Assembly: GCF_001411555.2 (NCBI RefSeq)
Contig: NC_049904.1
Span: 33,871,473-33,935,472, forward strand
Direction: 5' to 3'
DNA length: 64,000 bases
From: Juglans regia
Lineage: Eukaryota > Streptophyta > Magnoliopsida > Fagales > Juglandaceae
The notes beneath the pieces are model-generated. The model ran no database searches. It worked only from the letters and a program-made list of their open reading frames with translations, and was not told where the DNA came from. The position numbers were made by a program, and so were the translations under genes. Every line of letters starts with the position of its first letter. The first letter of the stretch is position 1. Below, one piece after another: positions 27,101 through 38,319 of this stretch.

Positions 27101-29420
27101 TTTACTTATCGGTCAATCATTTGATTTCTCATTAGAAGATGATAAAAATATAATAGTTCAAAAGAATGATGGATAGCATTTTTCTATTTTTAGTTCACGG
27201 ATAAAATTGTATTCTCAAAAAGCATAATATAACTAACCTCTGGCTTATTTTTTATATTTTTGGCCCTATGCGCGTAATCCAGTGTACTTAAGGTTTCCTC
27301 CAAACAGTGTACTGCAGGTGAAACTGTGGCTATAATGCATGTCTTTGTTCTTCCTCCCAGTGAATCACGAAGTAACCGTGTAAGCTTGCTATCCCTAAAT
27401 TTCAGTTTAAAATGTGATCATTCATCAGAAAATTAATAGATATATTAATAACTAAAAAGAAATGCTAACCTGTACGGGATATGCCCAAGATGCTCTACTA
27501 ACGCATTAATAACTCTCCCTAGAGTCAGTAAACTTTTGTTGATTTCTCCAGCTTCTCTAGCACGGCCCTGACGGATGATTGTAAAAAAAACAAGAACAAT
27601 CGTCAGTTTTAGCTTGAGATCTAACTGTGCAATCCCAAGCTTATAAACAAACGCAGAAATATGATTGTGCATAAAACTAACTGCAATTACCTCCCGAGCA
27701 CCAGAACGAGATATATTTTCTGATCCAGCTAAATCAACCAGATTAAGCTTGCCACATTTAATTAGTTCTTCACCTTCTGGTGTTGCTTCCTTGATGTGTA
27801 TTGTAATGGAAAAGAGAGAATGTGACCGACTAAAATCAAAACAGATTGTTAGTTACAAAGGAAGCTTGAGTTCCACTCTAAAGCATGAAAACTACTTTAT
27901 AAAGGAAAAGTACCTTGACTGCTTGTTTAGCAAAGTTTCTGCTGTGCGACGTTTTGCAGACCCTCTTTCAAGAAGAGTAAAAATCTCACTCGCACTCGTC
28001 ACAATTTCCTCCTCCAGACCTCTAACAAGAACTCCACCTTTTCCATCCTCCATCAGAGGCAACTGCTTTTTTGTCTTATCCTCCGAAGCAACTCTTGAAA
28101 GTTCCTCAGGCGCAAGCAAGTCAGTGATCTCCTCATTGTACAGTTCCAAGAAAGTAACTTTTACACTGTATTCTGCATTCTGACCCTCAAGAGTATCAAA
28201 TATCTGCTTTACCGCCCTAGTTATAACCCCAGCTTCTGGAGGCAATTCTCCGTTTGGCCCACTCTGTCACGACATCAGAAGACATTAACAGACTCATTTT
28301 ATGATTCATGCACGAAGATACATGAACATCAACACGAACGTAAGAAAAAAACACAAAAACTATACCTTTGACCTCTTGCATTCACCTTCCATCGTGTAAG
28401 TCTTCCCGGTACCAGTTTGACCATATGCAAATATTGTACAGTTGAAGCCCTCAAGAACTTCATTCACTATTGGAATCACGGCTTGTTCGTAAAGATCTTT
28501 TTGTTGAGCTGAAGGACCAAAAACCTACATATATCCACACACAAAATCTTACTATCCACACCAAACATAAAATTGGAATTAAAAAACACTGTTGGATGTA
28601 TTTGGTATTTATGGGAAGTTCTTTCACGTGGCAGTACTCCCTCAAAGAAAGCGTTTATCCAAATTCAAAAATATACACTTCTAACTCATTTTACCTTAAT
28701 TATTAGAAGCCTTGTGTACACAAATTGAGCCAACTGAACCTACTCAAGTGCTTAACTAAAGTTCGCAGCAATCCTACTCGTTAAGCTAAACACAAAAAGG
28801 GCATATATAAAATCCCTCTGGCCAAGAAAAGACTATAAAAATCAAAGCAGCTTAAAAAACATTGGATCGGTGAACCATTTGTGATATTCTTAAGTTTCCA
28901 ACAAAACAAGGCATCAATATAGAGATCCACAACAATTTTCCAAATTTCAAAAATCCCCATCGATAGGTATAGTTAAAAAATTAACTGAGCAATTAAAAAA
29001 AAAAAAAAAAACTTTAACATTGAATTCGTTTAAATACCTTATCGAAAGTGAAAACCCTATCGAGATGCTTTCCGGCAATGTTTTGTGACACTGACACTTC
29101 CCTACTGTACTCATTGCAAGTAATGACCTGCGGTGCATTGCTCCGGAGCTCTTCATCGCTAAACGGCCTGTGAAAAAATATCAAAACAAAATTACATAAC
29201 TTAGGAAAAAAAATCACGAATCAGTGAAATGTTGCAAGGCGTAGTTTCGAATCCGAAAAAAAAAAATCATAATGCCCGACTCACCGAACTAATTCCAAAC
29301 CAAAGAAAAACTCAATAGTTAAGGAGAGGCTACTGTAAATGTGTGCGACAGGAATGTGTACCTGCAACGAAGAAGCACCTGAACATTTACGCCCTTCTCT
29401 TTCTCGTGGCGGCCGGACAT
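21165..29420 (-). CDS. KIN5C: Kinesin-5 (BimC/KRP125 type), copy 1
   Basis: I could splice 23 GT/AG exons in phase, from ATG 29420 to TAA 21165, giving 1010 residues. Exons 1-5 are 29420-29362, 29167-29038, 28524-28366, 28263-27914 and 27829-27691; the last two are 21909-21758 and 21362-21165. The N-terminal motor (about 10-365) has P-loop GQTGTGKT (98-105), switch I SSRSH (232-236) and switch II DLAGSE (265-270). A long coiled-coil stalk follows. The tail carries a BimC-type box with a Cdk-like TPTR site around Thr953. Kinesin-5 forms bipolar tetramers that slide antiparallel microtubules in spindle and phragmoplast, and in plants also organise cortical arrays. Length matches the plant KIN-5C/TKRP125 group. 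No frame damage seen. Confidence 0.94.
21477..21648. mobile_element. MITE in last intron of kinesin copy 1 only
   Basis: This 172-bp element has inverted ends GAGTAATGCTACATACAATC and GAGAAATGATACTTGCAATC (right end read inward). It is flanked on both sides by AAGAAAAAA (21468-21476 and 21649-21657). Unit 2 has the uninterrupted site near 40190-40200. A 9-bp duplication suggests a Mutator-type (MULE) MITE. A relative without clear flanks lies at 52155-52330. Confidence 0.75.
22628..22901 (+). mobile_element. TRIM-like mini LTR element in kinesin copy 1 intron
   Basis: Two direct repeats of about 77 bp (about 22628-22705 and 22825-22901, the latter TG to CA) flank about 119 bp. TGGTATCAGAGC, complementary to the initiator-Met tRNA 3' end, follows the first repeat with no spacer. 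That is the layout of a terminal-repeat retrotransposon in miniature. It lies in the intron between exons 20 and 21. Unit 2 has it too, with a mutated primer site. Confidence 0.65.
25800..26000. mobile_element. GTTTG-ended MITE in kinesin copy 1 intron 9
   Basis: The ends are CTCGTTTGTTTTTGCAGATG and AAAACAAACGAGGCAG, flanked by TTA and TAA. It lies in the intron between exons 9 and 10 and is also in unit 2 (about 44457-44643), so it was there before the duplication. Confidence 0.7.
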
Positions 29421-30801
29421 TATGGATCGGCGGCGATAGAGAGAGTAGATCAGCTACAGAAATGCAAGTCTCACCCTCACGGGATGCGAGATGCTTCGTT
29501 TTCGTGATATGCACTCGGTTTGATCGATCTTTTCCAATCTCTATCACTCAGTGATTAGGAATTTAGGAAGTGAGCGGGATGGGGTTGATATTTGAAATTT
29601 TCGCACAGAAGCACGCGCTCTCGTTCTCTCTCTCGAACGGCTTAAATTCACAGATCACCGATCTGACGATCCATATTTAGATCGTAATTGTTTGACTGGA
29701 ATAACCCTGGGCGCTTGTATAATGCCGGATTAACCCTATTTTTTGGACTAGTAGGTTTACACTCAGCCCATAAATGCAGAAGCCCAACCCACGACTCTAT
29801 CCCAAATTGAAACATGGGCTTCACCCACTACTCCACCCAAATAATTAAAAAATAAATGGATAACTCATCATATTTAATTATGTTTTATAGTATTTAATAT
29901 TTTTTATAATATGTTTGGTATGATGCCGTTCATTAGCTATCAGATTAGATTTTATTTTCTAATTTAATAAACTTAGGCTTAGTTTGTTTTCACAATTCTT
30001 CTCAACTCATCTCATCTTATCTTATTTAATCATTATAATTTTTTCAAATTTTCACATAAAATAAAATAAATAATTAAAAATTTTTAAATCTTAAAATAAA
30101 AATAATATTAAAAAAAATTATTTTAATAATTTTTTATTTTAAACTCAATTCATTTGTAAAAACAAACTATGGCTTAATTATTGAAAGAAATTACTGCATC
30201 AACAGTGTCCTAAACTTTGTAATATATACGGCCATGATGCCATTGAGAATCTCTGTTTTTTATTCCTAAATTTAGAATCTCTGTTTTTTTTATTCTTAAA
30301 TTTTGGAATCAAGTCTTGGGCAGGCCATAGGAAACCAAAACACATTTCTTTGCAAGACTAGCTGCTGGCCTAGTGCTGATAAGACTGTTTGCATCAAGCT
30401 GGTGAGATAAGTAGGTTGGGCAAATATGCATATGAATGTGTGACTGAGCAAGTGAGAGCACGGTGGAAATTATATGCGTAGGATTGCATCAATCATGAAA
30501 CCAAAGCTGAAAGGCCTAAGAATTTAGCAATTGGGTTTTGAGAACTATGAAATTGATACAGTAATTTTTATTTTTATTTTTTATTTTTTTTTAAAGTCAA
30601 GAACCTCTCCAAGGCAGGGGCTTTCGGACCTATCATTGCAAAGTAAATTCCGGTCTCGTGGACTGCATCCTCAAATATTTTCTTACACGAAACTAGTTAA
30701 ATCGCTAGCTTTTCACTAGGGAGTGTGGTCCCAAAAGATTGTTTACACTGATAAGATGTTGAACCTTAGACTTTGAAGAGAGTGATAACTCAATCATGAA
30801 T
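29421..30801. other. Kinesin copy 1 5' region and unit 1 right flank
   Basis: Holds the kinesin 5' leader and promoter, then a GTTTG-ended MITE (about 29976-30173, flanked by TTA) and about 600 bp of non-coding DNA that recurs at 48790-49398. An AT-rich stretch of about 80 bp near 29840-29930 is missing in unit 2. No further gene seen. Confidence 0.6.
29633..29642. promoter_or_regulatory. MSA-like element upstream of kinesin copy 1
   Basis: TCGAACGGCT lies about 215 bp before the ATG. M-specific activator elements (core AACGG, bound by three-repeat MYBs) drive G2/M expression of B-type cyclins and mitotic kinesins. The fit has one mismatch to the consensus, so this is a candidate only. The same motif is kept in unit 2 at 48299-48308. 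Confidence 0.4.
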
Positions 30802-30956
30802 CAATACATCTTTGATGTGGAAAATTTTCACATTAATTATCTTAAAAAATGATCATGTGTTAATTTATTGAAGTTAGAATTAGTCTCATTATAAATGGTG
30901 TGCTAACACGACTTATGTATAGTAAAACTCAAAGGTTTATCTTTTTGTATCAATTT

Positions 30957-31748
30957 TAGGGACGTACAAAAATCGACGGGATTGACCATCGCTGAAAGGA
31001 CCGACTCTAACGAAGGGAACCAGATGCCAGAGTCTGAAATCGGCTGAACTGGTAGAGAACCAGTCGAATAGCGGTAAAAGTTTAATGAAACCAACATTGG
31101 CCGGTCCACTACCGGTCTGAGACTGCCGAACCGATCGATATATAATATATATATATATATATATAATATCTTATGTAAAACAATGACATTTAACTTAAGT
31201 GAATTAAATGGTATCGTTTTATAACTTAGTTTTAGGAAGGGAGGGAAAAAAAACTCTTATTATGAAACGATGTTGTTTGGCTTTATACACCAAACAATGT
31301 CGTTTTGGGTTAGCGCTTCAGCCCTAACCCTTGACCCCCGAGCCCCCCTTCCCTTCCATTTGTGTCGTTTGAGGCTCTCTCTCCCCCTCCCTCCCTCCCT
31401 CTCTCTCATCTCCCTCTCTCTCTGATGTCGTCACTCTCTCTAGCCCTATGGTCGTCCCTCTCACCATCGGGTATGGTTTTAATTTTAATTTTTCTTGTTT
31501 TTGTAATGATTTTTTCGGTGTTTGAGGTTCAAGAAAATAGATGATGTTGTTGAGAATTTTGTTGATGGGGTTATGAGTGGAAACAGATGGGAACACCGAT
31601 GAACCAATAGTAATTGGCCGAAACTACGCTGGCCGGTTTTGTCCCTCTTATTCGGCCGGTTTCGTTTGATACCACTTTCTGAAAAACATATCAGTTAAGT
31701 TTTGATCTTAGACTAAAACCACACTGGTACTGTCGGTTTTCACTCCTA
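30957..31748. mobile_element. hAT-like element, unit 2 copy
   Basis: It starts TAGGGACGTACAAAAATCG and ends TTTTCACTCCTA, with a perfect 8-bp target duplication ATCAATTT (30949-30956 and 31749-31756). It is longer than the unit 1 copy (792 versus 710 bp) because of internal indels. Non-coding. Confidence 0.82.
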
Positions 31749-32100
31749 ATCAATTTATAAGTAAGAGACTCATTTTCATATATCGGCCGGTAGATTAGGG
31801 CCAGGAATTAGTAGAATTTGACCAGAGCCAAAAAGAAATTGGAGAAACAAATATAATAAATACCAATCTAATGATTTGCAATATCATGCACTCACTAGTT
31901 CCGAAGTAATTTCTCAGCAAATTACATACCAAATGCATTGGAGCTACATAAAACTAAAGACATCCACAATACTGGCATGGATCTATAACCCACCCACAAA
32001 CCTGCATTAACGACCTAATATATGATTATTTATTCTTTTCCCATGCGCTTCTACCTGCTCACACTATTCTTTTTTGTCACTTCTTTATCATTCTCTCCGT

Positions 32101-35100
32101 TTAGCTTATTTGAGCGCTTTTCATGCTCCATACATTTAGATTCTCAATGGTAACAGTCTCTGACCCGTTGTTAAATGCGTATAAGTGAGCATCTTGGAAG
32201 ACTGCAAGTGTGGGATAAACCCTTGATGTGATGCATGTTTTTCCTCCTGCTCCATAACTTTCCACGACGGAATGATCAATCTGTGCAATAAAACATCAAC
32301 AACTTAGACATTCCGAGAGAGAGAGAGGACATATACTATACATGATATTATAATATATATGCATGTGTGTGCTCGTCATGTGTGTTTAGGGAGCTCACCA
32401 AACTCCTAAGAGAAAGCTTCCCGTCTGCTAAATCCACGTTTACGAAGCCTGCAAATGATGGTCGATATAGCTCACGTCTCAAAGAGGAACTGCATATATA
32501 TATATGACAAGGCAAATCAAAACCAAGTCAAAAGAGTTACAAGATCAGGGGAAAACAATACAAAAACTTATACCAATCTAGAAAGCAGTTAATTATTAAA
32601 CTAATTAATCATGACAAACCTTCTTGCATCAGAGCACATGAGAACTACATGCCCCTCTGAAGCTTTGAAAACTCTAAAGAAGACAGGAGTATATTCTTCT
32701 AGATTTTCAGAAGCTAGTGTCAACAACCCAAATGGACCAATCCCGCCTTGAACTGTCGAGCCTTTTTGGCCACATAATGCTTGTGCGTTAACCCAACTAG
32801 GATCAAATTGCTCGGCCGTATCCAAGCTTGACAGCCGGAAGGTTACATCAACATCGGCCTGTGTTGGTAAATTATTTTAAAAACAAATGCATTAGTCGGG
32901 AAATATATATATATATATATATATATCATTCACCATGTAAAAAAAAAAAAAAATATGTATCTTCCGTATTAAGCAAACCTGAGCAGCAGTAATTCCTCTG
33001 ATCTCAAAGTGATCTCCCTGTTTGATTTGTTGATTGCTTATATGAACTTTCTCCCCTCTAAGAGTTTCCAATTCTTTAATAGGCCATTGTAACAATTGCT
33101 TCCCAGAAGTGTCAAGCCACACCGTCCTTGGAATAAGCTAAAACAAGTCCAATCGAAATATCACATTTTCTAGTACTATCTACCAGTAATTGGGAGATAA
33201 GCAGTAGCATATATATATATTTATAGAACCCAAAATTATTGTTGTTACCTGAATCCCAGCCCACCCTTTAGAAGTATCGTTATTAGGCGTATCCGATTCA
33301 TTAGCCCAACCCCACAAAATCCTTCGGTTCTTCCCGGCATCAAAGAAGGTCTTTGAGGCATAAAAGTTTCCGTAGTCATATCTTAGACCACTCCAACCAT
33401 CGGCAGATGTGTTATCAGGTACATACCTATCAGATCGAGGATCGTATGTTCCAAGTGTATAGTACTCGTACCTGGTAAGATCAAGACTCACCTTCAACAC
33501 GTGCTTTACGTTTTGCCCAAGAACTGATGTTTCCAACCCACTTTTCCTAGAAGAGGAGACCGGATAAAAATCCGGGCATTCCCACATACCCGTATTGGCC
33601 GATGAATGCAGAGGGTGCTGAGCCTTAACCCAATGCACAAAGTCCCTACTCCTATACAAATATGCCATCCCTCTATGCTTCCTCCTGCTGCCTACGACAA
33701 ACTTCCAATGGCCATTGCTCCACCATGCTGTCGTTGGGTCACGAAAAGCGCTCGCATTCACTCCTCCAACGGGAACAATTATAGGGTTGTTATCGGGCTT
33801 TACCCATTCACGGAGATATGGGTCGGAGTAGTTTGCTGGAACGGCTTGGTTTTGGACCTGACGATTCTGAGGGTCAATTCCAGTGTAGAGAATAATGGGC
33901 TTCTCTCCTGGGAGAATTGTGGCAGACCCAGACCAACACCCATTTATATCGAACGGCTTGCTGGGGTAGATGGCTGGATCTAAGGGTTTCCAGTTGATCA
34001 TATCCTTTGATACTGAATGGGCCCACACAATGTTGCCCCACACTGCACCTTTTGGGTTGTACTGGTAGAAAAGATGGTAGACTCCTTTGTAGTACATGGG
34101 TCCTGTTTGCATTTTTTTAAAAGAGAATTTTTGTTTTAGAAGCATTATAGATATAAATAAATTATATAAAAATAAATTCATAATTCGATTTGATTTCATG
34201 TGATCAATAAAAGTAATTTAACAATTTTTCACATTAAATCACGTCAATTTTTTTTTTTTTTTATCTTTATGGAATATTTTCCTTTTTTTTTTTTTTTTAC
34301 CACAAGTCAGGAGTTTAGGGTTCCGAAGGACTCACCATTTGGATCTGTTGTTGGTTCGTTGTTTTGCCGATTTCAACACCATGCGTGAAAGAAAAAAGAG
34401 CAAAAGCCAGTAAGTGAAAGGTAAATGTAGCTTTCAATGCGAAAGGAAACAATACAAAAGAAGGTAATGCACATTGCACATTTGAAACCAAACCCATTAA
34501 GAAACTGCCCAAAAAAAGGTGCCTTTATGAGTTTTTTGTGATTGAAACAAAGCGTAGAGCATTGTTACGTGTTTGTCATTGATCAGGAGCACTTCCATGA
34601 TCTTAAAATAATAATTTGCCGTTAATCAGATAATTAATCCTATCTAATCTTTTATTTATTTTTTTAATTTGTACACGTGTATCAGCAATTACTGCACAGC
34701 AGCATAACCATTAGCATGTAAAGAAGTTATACCTATATATATATATATATATATAGTAAAGCTTAAACTATATCCCCGCATGCACCGGCCAAGACGTACG
34801 TTGAGAAATATAGTAAAGCTTGGAGATGCTAGGTGTTCATGTCCTCTAGATGTGCTCTTCAAAAGTGATTTTTAGTGTATTTTTTTTTTCATGTGCCCTA
34901 GGCAAAATTCTATCTTTTTTTATTTTTTTTCATTTTTTCTTTTCACATTTTTTCAAACATCTTTAAATATTTTAAATATATATATATCAATACACTAATA
35001 GTTACTTCTTTAATCAATAAGAAAAAATAAATAAATACATGAACGGTCAAAATGAGAAGACATACTAACATTATTCTTTTTTAAAATGTTAAAAAACCAC

Positions 35101-36726
35101 GCAAGCAAATTCAAGTTGTAGTTTTGTAAAACATTTAAAAAAACAAAAAAGAAAACAAAATGTGTCCTAAGGGCGCATTTGGAGGGCAACCATTAAAGCA
35201 TAATTTTCCATATAATAAAACCAACACTAAAAATAAAAAACATACCACAAAACAACCAAATTAAGTGATTAATTAATTAACCAAAATTCTCTGGAAATCC
35301 AAAAAATGAACAAAGTTACGGTTATATATATATATAGCTAATTTTGTTGATGCACGAATGTCGCTTTGTTAAATTAATACAGCATAATCTCAAATATGGT
35401 TCATTCTTTAAAAGACCCTTCTGATAATGGGTTACCAATTAATAAGATCAATGGACGTTGCTGAGACGTACGCATAAGAAATTATTATTTTTTATATACA
35501 ATTAAATATATATAGTAATTAAATTCACTGAACAATGAATTATTTTGCAAGAAATGGAAAGATGTTTAGGGTACTACGTACTCATGCTATATATTAATTT
35601 TGATTATATATATATATATATATTTTTTTTTTTTTATTTCTTTAAAACGTGGAGAAATTAAGGAGAATGCATGACAATGCATTTTCTATGCAAAACTAAT
35701 ATTAATTTGTAAAAAAATGAGTCTCTCCTATATATATGTATATGTACATATATATAGGCTCATGCAGTATAGTTTTTATTAAATTTTAAGGAGTGGTGCT
35801 ATGCTACCGCCCAACAGTGATCACTGGGTGTGCCGTCTAGGCAAAACTCATCTTTTTTATTTTTTTTATGTTTTCACATTTTTTTAACATCTTTAAATAT
35901 TTTTAAAAAATAAAAATATATATATCAGTGCATTAATATAAGTCACTCTTAATTTATAAGTAAAAAAATAAATAAATAAATAAATTAAATACATAAGCGG
36001 TCAAAATAAATAGACAAAATGAGAAAACATTCTAGCATTATTCAATTTTAAAATAGTTCATGTTAAATATAAAAATATTTCAATACATATCATATTAAAA
36101 TTAAAAATTATATCGTACGTAAAAAAGTTCGGCATGCATAACCTTCATATCATATTCGAGAACAAGATATACATTAATTACATTACCAATAGAGATCAAG
36201 AGATATTCGATATATGTGATGCAGTATATCTTCTACGTACAAGGGTCCCTAAAGAGTCCGGAAAATTTAAACGTATGTTTATACAGAAAGAGATCAAGAG
36301 CTTATTAATTTGTTAAGTTCCGATAATCCAAATGCATGGGGAAAAAAACGTGAGAAAGAAAAGATCAACAGAAAGAAGTTTAGGCAATATCGTAGGTGCA
36401 TGCAGATGATGATCATCGATCAGGAAATTAAAGGAATTCATGAAGAAGTACTAAATAAAAAAATAGAGAAATTTAATTAATGTGCGTGCGTGTGTGCGTA
36501 GTCGTAGTTTCTTTGGAGAGTAGTGCATGGGAAAAAACTTACCATTAATCCAATGCATAGGAGGCTGAAAATGGAACCCAGTTCTATGAAGTTGTTTCAC
36601 CTCAACGGCAGGCATAGACTGCAACTCTGGGTGAACCTTGTGAGACGCTTTGACAATACCATTGTTGCAAACCATACAAAGAAACCAAACTAATAAAAAA
36701 CACGAAAGAAACTTTGAGGCGTCCAT
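32101..36726 (-). CDS. CWINV: Cell-wall invertase (GH32), copy 2
   Basis: Exons are 36726-36543, 34344-34336 (mini-exon), 34102-33249, 33137-32979, 32858-32620, 32489-32399 and 32280-32101. Exon sizes equal those of copy 1, and the protein is again 571 residues with the same catalytic motifs (Asp62, RDP 185-187, WECPDF 238-243) and signal peptide. I saw about a dozen substitutions against copy 1: for example Phe24 to Ile, Met179 to Val, Lys198 to Phe-adjacent Leu199 to Phe, Gly250 to Arg, and in the last exon ESFGAQGK to ESYGAGGK. None touches the active-site motifs. Both genes should therefore be functional. Differences in expression are possible because upstream DNA differs (GA repeat, deletion near 37383). 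Confidence 0.94.
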
Positions 36727-36848
36727 TAACAAACGCCAAAAAGAAGAAGCACAAGAGAAAGAAGCTTATTTGAAAAGCCTGAAGGGATAGAAGATAGAGA
36801 TGGGTGCATATATTGCAAGTGAGCGAGGTTGTATATATATACACAAAT

Positions 36849-36851
<3 letters not shown>

Positions 36852-36907
<56 letters not shown>
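36852..36907. repeat. GA microsatellite upstream of invertase copy 2
   Basis: 28 uninterrupted GA units lie about 125 bp 5' of the ATG, in the promoter or leader. Copy 1 has only about four to five units, interrupted by a G run (19759-19770). Confidence 0.9.
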
Positions 36908-36909
<2 letters not shown>

Positions 36910-38274
36910 CGTGCTAAAATTATAATAAGAATTCAAAAGGATAAACGTTTAAATTAACTAGGCAGTTTCTTAATTAACTTCTCTCCTTCTTTTATGGGAT
37001 ATTGATCTGGTTTCCAGTATATCCTAAAATTTTAAAAGACTGGCGGCCGTCGAGAATTATCCGATCAATTACTACTTTTAATAATTATTTAAAATTAATA
37101 ATAGTAATTATAATAACAACTTCAACAAAAATATTTAATTGTGATACTACCAACAAAACAAGTACAGATTTCAATAAATAAATAAATGGAGAGGAAGCTA
37201 TTTTCATTAATTAATTATGGTTTTTCAGTTTTCTTTTTCTCTCTATTAATTTAAACTGAATTGCGTTTTCCTTTTAACAAGTGTTTTGTTTTTATTGGTT
37301 ATTGTGGGATAATGGAGGTTATTTGCATATATATTCTAGTCGATTCATTAACCAGGCCATCCCCTTTTTAGGGATTGATAGTAGATCAGATCATCTACAG
37401 TTTGGATAAAGATTTAACTCCAACCATTGTTTGAATTATAACGATTCTATCCCCCAACATTCTCGAACCACCAGTCATTTCGGATTTTTTTTTTTTTGTG
37501 GTGGGGGGAGCCGGAGTGCCCATGGAGTTCCCCTGTGCATGTACAATTAATTAACAATGAAAGGTATTGGTTTTGCTGCTCAGATCATCATTGATCATAC
37601 AGTACCATGCAGTCCGACTCTTGATCTGCATGAAGTATATGAATGATCGATACTAGACGAATGACACATAATTCTTTTACACTTGAATTAACACAAGATT
37701 TTCATTGTTATGATCAATACGCACGGCAGATTTGGTACTACTGCTATGTACGAGATGAGAGAAGATCACCACGCGCAAAAAAATAATAAGGTCGATATGT
37801 GTGCAAACTTTTATTATAATTATTTAAAAATCATATTTAAAATGAAGATATTTTTATAAATGATGTTAGATTTTTTTATTTATTATTAAAACACACCTCG
37901 TTTACAAATAATTGTCTAAAGATCGATGTAAAAAAATGTCATGTGTCTATCATTTTCCATTATGACTACGAGATTAAAAAAAATGACCAAATGTCACGCA
38001 GCATATTGACAAACTTAACAAATTTGGTGTTATTCAATTGTGTTCCAAAAATAAATTTTAATTATAAACCCAACTTTGTGTCGATACACATTCCTTATAG
38101 CAAGCTGAAGCTAGTTGTTAAATCCCTAGATGGGATTTAATATTACTTTATACTGGACAAGGACAATATTAATACACCCTCCTACGGTCCTACCTCCGTC
38201 TGCTGCATTCTTACAAATAATATAAATACATATTTCATTTCATTACGCATGCAAATGAGTCAAGACTCCAATTT

Positions 38275-38319
38275 TTAGTTCAGTTGGATGAGCGGTGCGC
38301 GTGGTATAAGCGAAGGCTT
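38275..38319 (-). pseudogene. Orphan tail of kinesin last exon
   Basis: On the minus strand this encodes the last 14 kinesin-5 residues and the stop (KPSLIPRAPLIQLN), with Ser to Ala against the full genes. It ends abruptly at the TTAGA junction with invertase intron DNA. It is a by-product of the nested duplication and has no gene context of its own. Confidence 0.85.

Larger units (their letters stand above)
13584..30805 (-). repeat. Tandem duplication unit 1 (kinesin-5 + invertase)
   Basis: This block of about 17.2 kb aligns with 30802-49398 in the same orientation, including introns, flanks and shared transposons. Left edge: CAATACATCTTTGATG at 13584. The same string follows CAATCATGAAT at 30802, which is where unit 2 starts. 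The overlap between the two edges at the junction is CAAT. Confidence 0.92.

Noticed and set aside
27665..28183. 172-codon plus-strand frame (and its twin at 46306-46824)
   Set aside because: Antisense across kinesin motor exons 4-5 and the intron between; no independent signal.
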